Shown here: positions 56,037 to 64,000 of the stretch, one piece after another
Position numbering within the stretch: the first letter of the stretch is position 1
How the letters are laid out: the number at the start of each line of letters is the position of its first letter
NCBI RefSeq assembly: GCF_910592395.1
Contig: NC_088315.1
Coordinates: 9,924,501-9,988,500 of the forward strand
Direction of reading: 5' to 3'
DNA: 64,000 bases
From: Lineus longissimus
Lineage: Eukaryota > Nemertea > Pilidiophora > Heteronemertea > Lineidae
Translations under genes and position numbers: made by a program
The notes under the pieces: generated by a model
What the model was told of the DNA's origin: nothing
What the model saw: only the letters and a program-made list of their open reading frames with translations
Databases searched by the model: none

Positions 56037-56562
56037 CTACTTAATGAGTTATTGGACGACAACATTCTCGGAATAGAATTATCAGCCAAACATATATTTT
56101 CCGACTTAATGGTGCATTTGTCTACTTACAAAGCCTGGAAAAGACTGTCCATTTATTGAGAGGATTCGATTTTGACCAAGAGGACCTGAGTGGACAAAGA
56201 GGCTGATTCTAGAGTGTAGATGTGAGATAAAAGTTGAAAAAGTAAAAAAAAAAGCTGGATTGCGCCGATGGTCTCAGCGGGATTCGAACCCACGATCAGA
56301 ATATTCCGAGTGCTATGAATACAGTTACGAAGTAACCACCTAGCATTGCCAGCACACCGTGGCACGAGTATTGGTCCATATATCCGTGATAAGTCTTGCA
56401 CAATATCGACCGACTGAGGCGTAGTATCGGCGAGTGTTTCTGCATGTCAGAGTTTTCCTACAAGAGATCAGGACTCGAATACACTCCGGACACAGTGGAC
56501 CGGCCTCAGTCCTCACCGACCGTACCAAATTAGGATGACGCAATTGGCTGCCGAGGGAGTCC
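56037..56562 (+). repeat. Extended dispersed repeat at unit 2/unit 3 numbering point
   Basis: Counterpart of 25189-25722, including the tRNA-like stretch. Confidence 0.6.
56269..56340 (-). pseudogene. tRNA-like sequence inside dispersed repeat
   Basis: Second copy of 25429-25500. Reads TGCTATG like unit 1, where unit 2 has AGCTATG. Confidence 0.5.
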
Positions 56563-57065
56563 GGTGTAAAAGTAAAAAGTGTCCCCCCTGGAAAAAGTGT
56601 CCGGCCCTATTGTATTCTGCAATATGGTTCTATAGAGACCCTGACAGTCAATAGCTCAGAGATTGAAGCGCATAATAGAATCCTTTGTTCCCGGACATTT
56701 TATCCTAGGACATTTTAAACTTCTACACCGGCATCGAATGGTTGTTGTTTGGTTGGTGGTCGCAAATGTAGGGAAAAATAAGAAGAAAAAAACACTGAAA
56801 TATGGCAAACTGAAAGGCCTACGTCGTTCGTTAATGTCCAATTGCGAAAGTACATACTAAATATGAATTACTGATATACAAATACTACTATGAATACCAA
56901 GTTTAAACAAATTTGTATTCATAATAACTGCACTATACGGCATTGTGTATAAGTGGATTTCCGTTTAACTTGACAACAAGTAATTACGAACGGCGCACCC
57001 CTTAAAGACTAAGGGCTTAACTGAAGGAGATGACGCCAATTTAAGATAACGCCAGCGTTAGTGAC
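56298..57065. repeat. Segmental tandem unit, truncated copy 3
   Basis: These 768 bases match 1-780 and 25458-26237. Differences become more frequent after about 57020. From 57065 to about 57230 the match is clearly weaker and lies within a dispersed repeat; after that homology ends. It marks the right edge of the tandem array. Confidence 0.9.
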
Positions 57066-57069
57066 AAAT

Positions 57070-57295
57070 TTTGTCCAGACCAGACCAGATTAACCCAGAT
57101 CACATTTGCGCGCGTTTACACGGCAGGTCAATCTCGACCGATCCAGATCGATTTTGTTTTGGTCGGAATGGTCCGGCGTAAACTACACTCCGGACGAAAT
57201 GGACTGGACCGGCCTCGTCTTGTCGCCCGTTACGGATGGTTACTCTAAGAGAAGGGCGATCAGGATGACGAAATGGACTGCGTCGGAGTCTAGAG
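57070..57295 (+). repeat. Dispersed repeat at right edge of the tandem array
   Basis: Blocks CAGACCAGACCAGA, GCGCGCGTTTACACGGCAGG, ACTCCGGACGAAATGGACTG, then a GGATGACGAAATGGACTGC box ending CGGAGTCTA. The left 160 bases resemble 780-955; the right part differs. A + frame through it reads RMTKWTAS, the same peptide as at 58331-58412 (minus strand). Confidence 0.65.
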
Positions 57296-57310
57296 TTAAC
57301 TGACCTATTG

Positions 57311-57406
57311 CATACTGAACTTCCAGCGGTATTACCTCCGTTACCTCCGCATATTAGACGCGCGGTGTCTGTTAAGCTTAGCAGTGTCAATACATTGAGG
57401 GTCAAG
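57311..57406 (+). repeat. Inverted paralog of 4953-5040
   Basis: CATACTGAACTTCCAGC ... TATTACCTCCGTTACC ... ATACATTGAGGGTCAAG, about 80 percent similar by eye to the minus strand of 4953-5040 and 30339-30425. Confidence 0.55.
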
Positions 57407-58290
57407 ATGACCTATGGTGGCCGGATTTTTTTTGTGACTACAAACATGCCCAAAGTACAGAGGCTCCTCGGTGCCAGAACAAATTATTGGCAAGAAAGAA
57501 TAATGAAAACAAAATTTCATGGTCGAAAATTATCTGGTTGTGCAATTCAAATGATTTTCTCCTCCGTTATTATTTCAACATTCATCACAGGCGCATAAAT
57601 TTCTACACTCCCCAAGCAGTGGCTATACGTTCAAACGCCAGATCCAGAATCAATCAATAGATCGATCACCCAATTAATCGATTTAATCGCCATACCAAGT
57701 GATATCAAGTGATAATAGTCCACAACATCTATTCTTTGATGAGTGTTGCCAGTTGGCAGTGACATGGCCCATGGAGGTCCTCAAGAAAACGCTCTTTTTT
57801 ATGCACGATGAATAGCTTGTCTCATCACTTGTTTTAACAGAGAATAACCTGTCATCGTGAAGTGCGGATTGAGGTATTCAAGAGGATTCTGAGAACACTA
57901 ATTATACTCGTATGGTTATATCAAAGGGATTTCGAGGCGTTGAATTTCGAAATGACGAATTTCACTGGTGAATCCATCCTGTGGAAATCTGGAGTTAATG
58001 TTTGTGAGCAATGCTGGAGAAGCGAACATTAACCCCCTGATTTCCGCATGATGTGGTGAATGCGGCATTCAAAAATTCCTCATAATTTATATGGATTCGA
58101 GTCAGGAGGTTTTGCGAATTTTACGTCAGCATTCAAATCTCCAGACATATGACAAAATAGATAAAATTAAGCCAAGAATGCTACTTTCTTTGATGGTGTA
58201 AACGACTCATTCACGCAAGTGCTCCAGTTAAACTTTTATCGAAAGCATCTATATTTTTCATCTATCACAGTGACTGAGTTATGCGCACTT
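57407..58290. other. Single-copy flank, nothing recognised
   Basis: A + frame (57308-57598) runs through the paralog segment into unique sequence without a family signature. Short inverted motifs such as AACATTAACTCC near 57990 are not convincing elements. Confidence 0.45.
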
Positions 58291-58300
58291 TCACTCACCA

Positions 58301-58412
58301 TCAATATATTCTCCAAAGTATTTATCTGGTGATGCAGTCCATTTCGTCATTCTGATCGTCCTTCCTCGTACCGGCCGCCAGGACGAGACCGGTCCACTGC
58401 ATCCGGAGTGTA
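58301..58412 (-). repeat. Dispersed repeat, inverted, ending at a splice donor
   Basis: Minus strand: ACTCCGGATGCAGTGGACC at 58412, AGAATGACGAAATGGACTGC ending near 58333, then GATAAATACTTTGGAG and a GTGAGT donor at 58300-58295. The frame through it gives RMTKWTASPDKYFGEYID. It may be an exonised repeat copy; no flanking exon found. Confidence 0.5.
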
Positions 58413-59227
58413 AATCAGGACGCACGGGGACGAGAAGTTCACCTGGCCTCTGCATTGGAGAGTGGATTGTCCTTTGCTGCCATCTAGCGTTAGTTTGCTT
58501 AATTGCCAAAGTCACGTGGTACGAATTGCTGTTCCAATTTACTCCCACTAATTTCAAAAAGATTTTCCCACTTAATACAATAATAGCTTTAGTCACCAGC
58601 GTAGATGTTTTTTATAAACTTTTGAATTCAGTCTTCTGATAAACGATCTATTTTAGAATTTCAGTTAATGCTTACTGGAATGTCATACGCACATTTCGTG
58701 ATTTTACGGTGGGAGGCTCTTGGAACAGCATGTAAACTAACCTCGCCCAAGTCATAGTGTGTATGTCGTATTTTGATTCTAAAAAAAAAAGTAACAGGAA
58801 AGTCACTGACAGTTGCATTAAAAGGAAATTCTGTACTGTAACATCATAAGGTATATTTGTAGATTGTCACCAGGTAAGTGTTTGTCTCTTCTGATGTTTT
58901 AAAAATGTGATATTGACCTGTAATTGTAAGATCCAAAACCACAGGTGGTTCGTCACATTTGTGTCGGTGACGTACATTTACACTATGTACATACCTGTAT
59001 ACATGCTCCTCGTCTGCATTCTGATTCAGGTGATTGTTGACTGCTGTTGATGTATCACACATTGTATCCTGTGAATGGGCTTTTTCGACTAAGAGTAAGA
59101 CCTATCGGAGCATAATAAATCCACAGGGAGGGATTTGTGAGGCAAAAAGTACTAATTACAACAAAGAATTAAAAAATTCCATGTCTTCAGAAAATACGAC
59201 ACTTGACTTAGGCCTACATGACTTAAG
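58413..59227. other. Single-copy flank, nothing recognised
   Basis: AT-rich, with an A9-10 run near 58781. Short frames on both strands lack signatures. Confidence 0.45.
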
Positions 59228-59299
59228 AAGTCTGAGTATCGAACCTACGACCTCCTGGTTTTGAGCCCGACACTTTAAACCACTCTGCCACTGATCTCC
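59228..59299 (-). pseudogene. tRNA-derived sequence (SINE head or tRNA pseudogene)
   Basis: On the minus strand GATCAGTGGCAGAGTGG is a good A-box/D-arm, and GTCGTAGGTTCGATACTC is a T-arm with B-box. The middle reads GGGCTCAAAACC, like a leucine tRNA anticodon region. The acceptor ends do not pair well, so it is probably not a working tRNA gene. Confidence 0.5.
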
Positions 59300-59598
59300 C
59301 CTTAAAGGGGTACTATAGGCAGCAACAGAGGGGCTAATTTGGCTATCTTCAAGTTACTAGTAAACACAGTAAGGGGCCTTGGTCATGCAGACTCCGCACT
59401 ATCCTCTTACAATCGTGAATCATTTCGACGTACTGTGAGATGTGAGAGACCCCTATTGGTGACTTCGTATTACTTTATCTTTCCTGCCCAGCTATTAAGA
59501 CGCAACGTTATTTCCATTATCGTCGCAGTTGTGGGGTTATCAAGTGTCATCAGCATGACGTCGGAAAAATCGATATCAGCACCATGACATCAAGCATG

Positions 59599-59930
59599 TC
59601 AAGGGGTAGATCCTAGCTCCAGGAAACGCCTTACTAGTGCATCGTTCCACGTGGAAAGAGTCGATGCGTGGAGAACTAAATCAGGTCAAATCGGAGTCAA
59701 CGTCGAGGACCATTGGCATAACTCAGTTGTCGGCTGCCCAGTCACCTCCTGTTCTACATTTAAAGTAGTTTCCGTCAACAAATTGCACAAAAAAAGGAAA
59801 AATACAAAATCTGACTGAATTATCTCTTCCGATTCCGATTGGACCCGATTTAGCTCTTCACGCATCAACTCTTTCCCTGTGGAACGATGCACCAGTAAGG
59901 CGTTTCCTGGAACTAGGAACTACCCCTTGA
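59599..59930. mobile_element. 332-bp foldback element
   Basis: The left arm starts TCAAGGGGTAG and passes CCAGGAAACGCCTTACTAG and GCATCGTTCCACG. The right arm carries the inverse (CAGTAAGGCGTTTCCTGG ... CTACCCCTTGA). Arms are about 100 bases and about 90 percent matched, around a 130-base centre. A minus-strand frame of 68 codons inside is incidental. Confidence 0.8.
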
Positions 59931-60330
59931 TATTACTCCATGACTGGTGCTGGTATCGATTTTTCCCACGTCTCGCTGATGGCGCTTGATGACCCCGCAA
60001 CTGCGACGATAAATGTAAGTGACGTCGCATCTTAATAGCGGGATGACATGAACTCGGATCTCGGCGTGCACTCACGTGGCGGGAAAGGTCTTTCGCGCCA
60101 GGACTTGCGCGTACGGAAAATAACACGTTTTTCTTCTATCTAAGAGCTGAAACAAATTGGAAAAGCATCAAACACGTTCAGAAAAATAGTTTACTGATGA
60201 ACCAAGTGAAGAACAAACATTATGATTATGAAAGTCTATACATGTATGTAATGTAACAAGAAATCTTCACTGTGTGATCTTCAAATGTATGTGATTGATT
60301 AATATTAACACGCTTAACATTGTGCTGGAA
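59931..60330. other. Single-copy flank, nothing recognised
   Basis: CpG-containing at its left, AT-rich at its right. No supported gene. Confidence 0.45.
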
Positions 60331-60680
60331 AGATTCTGATCTTGACCTTATTTCCACAGTCACAGAGGTCAAACTCTAAAATGTCACCGTAGGTGACCAG
60401 TACGTTTCACTTCTATTCGTCACAGATTCTTCAAATTATATATGTAGACACATTATTGGGCATCTGTACAAGTTGACTTAATTCAGGTCAATTGTGACCT
60501 TATTTTGATCTAGTTATCAAGTTCACAGAGGTCTAACTCTAAAATTGTCATTGAAACTGCCAAATTTTGTTAATAGTAAAAAGTCGAAATTTAACCTCCA
60601 CGTCTCATTTTATCTACCACTAAATGATTCCCAGGTGAGCGCAATGTCCCGAGGACATTTCATTAACGGTGTAAACTTGG
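60331..60680 (+). repeat. Diverged copy of the GGTCACAGAGGTCAAA repeat
   Basis: Two blocks with GACCTTATTT and CACAGAGGTCAAACTC about 150 bases apart, and a right end AGGTGAGCGCAATGTCCCG followed by ACATTTCATTAACGGTG. The element at 62457-63585 ends with a closely related AGGTGAGCACAATGGCCC. Confidence 0.6.
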
Positions 60681-61769
60681 CCTGCACTACTTTCTCATGA
60701 ATTTCTTCCATCTTGTGTGACCAGATGTAGGGCCGCCTTGCCATGTTGTCCTCTCATCATAGCAGGCCTTAGTATCAGCTTGAAGGACATCCTTGCTGCT
60801 TTGAAATAAAAGGAAATGTCATGACGTACATGTAGGAAAGGATATCAAATAAAGAAATACATATACCAATTTGGAAGTGGAATTGGTGTGCTAAACTTCA
60901 AAGAGGTAATTTTGTGGCCGAGAAGTCTGCAAGCGCTAATGTTCAGAATGGTTTAGGCTGACCAGTCATCTATGTGTGTGCTGTTTACCATGATAAACTT
61001 TTTGGCTTCTTGCCCTTTATGGGTTTTACTGGGTTGTGTGATCTGAGGGAAGGCCGGGGAGCCCATTCATGAGGCCTTACATGCTTGATTTGGGCGCCGC
61101 TGATTTTTCAGTACTTTTCACCATATAACTTTAGGTCATTAATTGTGCTACTTCTGCAAAGGCCTTTTTACATGTGGCCAGCTTATATGCCAGTTTGGCT
61201 GTGGTGTGGAATGTGATTCCCATTCATCTCCCGCCAGGTCTTGTGTTGAGTTAGGTTGGGTTGGGTTTTATTCTAAATGTCAGTTGAAAAGTTAACCCAT
61301 ATTCAAATGAAAGCACATCGAAATAGGAAAAGGGCTGGTCATGCAAGTAGAAAGTAGTTGGTGAATATTTTCGTGACCTGAGCAAAAGGTCATGGCATTG
61401 ATTTATGCATCTGTTGACACTTTTTTTGTTGTTTGTGACAGGATTGAAAATGTCACCACATGTAGTTATTTGTAAAGAGCCCATCTGGATGAACCATTTA
61501 CACCAAGGTTTCATGAAGAAATTCACTTGAAAGAATCATGGCCTGCCTCACCTGAGACTTTCCATCCTCCAATCACTTGGAAAAGTCTACAAATTGTGGC
61601 AACTGCTCTTACATATGTGTGTTAAAAAATATTGATCTGTTCATATTCAAACAATCCAATTCTTTTGAAGAATCAGAAAATGATGTATCAGCCTGAAGAT
61701 GATCACCACACCCCTCAAAATCAATGTGAGAACCACCACTGATCATGTTCATGGTGTCTCGAACGGTTA
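60681..61769. other. Single-copy flank, nothing recognised
   Basis: A minus-strand frame of 91 codons at 61251-61526 has no signature. No repeats seen. Confidence 0.4.
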
Positions 61770-62366
61770 CAGGAAAATTCGTCCCCGGATAATTCGTCCC
61801 CGGAAAATTCGTCCCCGCAAATTCGTTCCCGGATAATTCGTCCCCAAGGAAAATTCGTCCCCGAGGATAATTCGTCCCCGGAAAATTTGTCCCCGAGGAT
61901 AATTCGTCCCCGGAAAATTTGTCCCCGAGGATAATTCGTCCCTGGAAAGTTCGTCCCCAAGGAAAATTTGTCCCCGAGGATAATTCGTCCCCGGAAAATT
62001 TGTCCCCGGAAAATTTGTCCCCGAGGATAATTCGTCCCCGGAAAATTTGTCCCCGAGGATAATTCGTCCCTGGAAAGTTCGTCCCCAAGGAAAATTTGTC
62101 CCCGAGGATAATTCGTCCCCGGAAAATTTGTCCCCGGAAAATTTGTCCCCGAGGATAATTCGTCCCCGGAAAATTTGTCCCCGAGGATAATTCGTCCCTG
62201 GAAAGTTCGTCCCCAAGGAAAATTTGTCCCCGAGGATAATTCGTCCCCGGAAAATTTGTCCCCGGAAAATTTGTCCCCGAGGATAATTCGTCCCCGGAAA
62301 ATTTGTCCCCGAGGATAATTCGTCCCTGGAAAGTTCGTCCCCGAGGATAATTCGTCCCCAGAAAAT
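61770..62366 (-). repeat. GGGGACGAATT array with exact 128-bp higher-order period
   Basis: Short units of 13-16 bases (on +: ATTCGTCCCCGG, AAATTTGTCCCCGAGG). Larger blocks starting GGATAATTCGTCCCTGG recur at 61929, 62057, 62185 and 62313, exactly 128 bases apart. The minus strand lacks stops in all three frames over the core, giving long overlapping frames rich in GTNFPGTNYPRG. These are a by-product of the repeat, not a gene. Confidence 0.93.
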
Positions 62367-62395
62367 TTTACAAAGTTGAAAGTTTCTGACTTTAA
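62367..62395 (+). repeat. Left arm of an inverted pair flanking the nested repeat
   Basis: ACAAAGTTGAAAGTTTCTGAC here is the inverse of GTCAGAAACTTTCAACTTTTG at 63858-63880. Together with the GGGGACGAATT arrays outside, this makes a large inverted arrangement. Confidence 0.7.
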
Positions 62396-62456
62396 TTTCT
62401 AAGACTCATAAGTCTTGTCGAATGGACTGTAGTAATAACTACTACTTTTGATTTTT

Positions 62457-63585
62457 AGCTCACCTCTTAGCAGAGGTGAGCTTATCCCATACCGTGGCGT
62501 CCGTCGTCCGTCGTCGTCGTCGTCGTCGTCGTCCGTCGTCCGTTAGCAGGGCACGTTTCGTAACTGTTAGAGCTATTGAGTTGAAACTTGGTACACATGT
62601 ACCCTTATGTAATGACACCTTGGAGACCAAGTTTCGGTCCGATTCGTCTCATGGTTTGGCCACCAGGGGGCCAAACGTTAAAAGTGAAAATATGCAATAT
62701 CTCCCTTAATAGTAGTCGGGAAATTTTGAAAAAAATATGGTAGGTACTTCTAGCAAAGGTGCATCATATATCCTCCGGGTTTTTGATTTGACCTCCTTTT
62801 CAAGGTCACAGAGGTCAAATGCTGTAAATTGGCCGTTAGGATGTAACGATGGCACGTTGCTAAACTGCAATGACTATTGATACCAAATTTGGTACACATT
62901 TACCCCTTAGTCAGGTGATCTCAGGGACCGAAGTTTGGTCCAATATGATTCACCATTTGACCACCAGGGGGCAAAATCCAAAAACCTTAAAAATGTGATT
63001 ATTCCTTAACTTCTTGCCCGATTGCCACCAATTTGATATCATGGGTACATCTAACCACCATACAGTATATGTCACACAGGTTTTTAATTTGACCTTCTTG
63101 TCAAGGTCACAAAGGTCAAATGGCGTAAATTCGCCGTCAGGCCGTAACTATGGTACGTTTCTTAACTGCAATGACTATTGATCACAAATTAAGTACACAT
63201 GCACCCCTTGGTCAGGTGATCTCAGGTACCGAAGTTTGGTGCGATCTGATTTGCCGTTTGGCCTCCAGGGAGGGGGCCAAATCCTAAATTCTTCAAAATG
63301 CCATTATTCCTAGTAATGACTTGCCTGATTGGCACCAATTTTATATCATAGGTACATCTAATTCTAACAACCATTCAATGTGTCACCCGGGTCTTCTTTG
63401 ATTTGACCTACTTTTCAAGGTCACAGAGGTCGAATGTTATGTAAATTGGCCATTTTGGGGAAATTGTAATTGCTTGGACCTACATCAAACCTAACACTAC
63501 ATGACACAATACCATGCTCTTTATCCATCTTTCCTCCACATGAGGTGAGCACAATGGCCCTGGCCATTTCATTCTCATTCAGTGT
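62457..63585 (+). repeat. Interspersed repeat with about three 300-bp internal units
   Basis: Starts with the palindrome AGCTCACCTCTTAGCAGAGG and a (CGTCGTC)n run. Then come units of about 290-320 bases, each with TTGGTACACAT, a GATCTCAGG..CCGAAGTTTGG box, CCACCAGGGGGC or a variant, and TTTTCAAGGTCACAGAGGTC. It ends at AGGTGAGCACAATGGCCC. The pattern is known from many marine invertebrate genomes as a non-autonomous repeat; no protein. Confidence 0.75.
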
Positions 63586-63588
63586 AAC

Positions 63589-63808
63589 ATCTCTCTTTAC
63601 TACCATACTAGCTAGTTACCTACCCCACTATTTTTATAGTAGGTAGAAGTAGGCAGGCGAAATATTTTATTGAAGAATTTAGAGCTTTTCTTTCATTCTG
63701 ACCAGTAAAAATACTTATTTGAAAAATAAAATTAGTTTGCCTGCCTACCTCTACCTACTATGAAAAGAGTGGAGTAGGTAACTAGCTAGTAGGGTAGTAA
63801 AGAGAGAT
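63589..63808. mobile_element. 220-bp foldback element
   Basis: Arms of about 75 bases: ATCTCTCTTTACTACC ... ACTAGCTAGTTACCTAC on the left and the inverse on the right ending GGTAGTAAAGAGAGAT. The left arm reads ACTATTTTTATAGTAGG and the right CCTACTATGAAAAGAGT, so the arms have drifted slightly. The centre is AT-rich. Confidence 0.85.
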
Positions 63809-63857
63809 ATAATGAAGGAGAAAAGTTGAAAGTAGTAAGTATATTACTAGAAAGTAA

Positions 63858-64000
63858 TGTCAGAAACTTTCAACTTTTGTTTAATTTTCCGGGGACGAAT
63901 TATCTTCGAGGACGAGTTTCCAAGGGACGAATTATCCCAGGGGACATATTTTCCGGGGACGAAATTTTCCTCGGGGACGAAAAAATTTGTCCCCGAGGAT
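63858..64000 (+). repeat. Inverted GGGGACGAATT repeats, cut by window end
   Basis: GTCAGAAACTTTCAACTTTTG followed by units such as TTTTCCGGGGACGAATTATC. Orientation is opposite to 61770-62366, except that the last bases (AAATTTGTCCCCGAGGAT) return to the first orientation, forming a local palindrome with the preceding TTTTCCTCGGGGACG. Confidence 0.85.

Larger units (their letters stand above)
25458..56297. repeat. Segmental tandem unit, copy 2 (30.84 kb)
   Basis: This is the complete second unit, in the same orientation as copy 1. It repeats every gene and element of copy 1 in order. It is 5383 bp longer: the 67-bp array is about 403 bp shorter, the 122-bp array about 4317 bp longer and the 81-bp array about 1560 bp longer, with small losses elsewhere. 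Outside the arrays, most stretches show only a few differences per kilobase; 4.1-5.1 kb and 6.3-7.6 kb of the unit are more divergent. Confidence 0.95.

Noticed and set aside
59228-59299. Functional leucine tRNA gene
   Set aside because: A- and B-boxes are good, but the acceptor stem ends do not pair and the anticodon stem is poor.
61609-62216. GTNFPGTNYPRG-rich minus-strand proteins of 149-159 codons
   Set aside because: All three frames read the same peptide from a stop-free DNA repeat; this is expected from the repeat alone.
1-64000. Autonomous transposase, reverse transcriptase or viral gene
   Set aside because: No frame on either strand shows their motifs; all mobile elements seen are non-autonomous.

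Overview
This window is animal nuclear DNA, most likely from a marine invertebrate. Coding density is low, splice-like signals are frequent, and miniature inverted-repeat transposons are abundant. The window holds long minisatellites, a tRNA-derived short element, and a right-flank dispersed repeat with a CGTCGTC run and CCACCAGGGGGC-type boxes of the kind common in molluscs, brachiopods and lancelets. The family of the intronless receptor (class A GPCR ending in an NFxxY motif) fits a lophotrochozoan or invertebrate deuterostome. I cannot name the species.

The dominant feature is a head-to-tail segmental repeat. Positions 1-25457 (unit copy 1), 25458-56297 (copy 2) and 56298 to about 57065 (start of copy 3) are near-identical. 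Positions 57070-64000 are single-copy flank. The right edge of homology falls inside a dispersed repeat that also occurs several times within each unit. The two long units differ by 5383 bp. Almost all of that comes from three adjacent minisatellites: a 67-bp repeat (17 against 11 units), a 122-bp repeat (about 14 against 49) and an 81-bp repeat (about 33 against 53).

Each unit carries the same genes in order: an intronless rhodopsin-class receptor on + (5496-6542; 30885-31931); two small groups of minus-strand exons for cysteine-rich peptides (8824-9210 and 10428-10694; copy 2 at 34214-34600 and 35818-36084); the three minisatellites; and a large minus-strand gene for a protein with one intact kinase domain followed by a pseudokinase domain (17377-20508; 48231-51362). 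A probable 5' exon and CpG-rich promoter for the kinase gene lie about 2.6-2.9 kb upstream (around 23075-23400; 53924-54249). The kinase proteins of the two units are identical, with only silent changes. The receptors differ at nine residues, mostly in one 121-bp patch covering the end of TM6, the third extracellular loop and the start of TM7.

The rest of each unit is non-coding: at least four kinds of short inverted-repeat element (one with a natural empty-site control), a roughly 550-bp giant-hairpin element built from CCACCGCGGTGG palindromes, degenerate repeats and poly-G tracts. The right flank holds no convincing gene. It contains foldback elements, a tRNA-derived element and, from 61770 to the end, nested repeats: a GGGGACGAATT-type array with an exact 128-bp higher-order period and an inverted counterpart at the window end. 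The main alternative to a true tandem duplication is a false assembly duplication of two haplotypes; read depth would decide.
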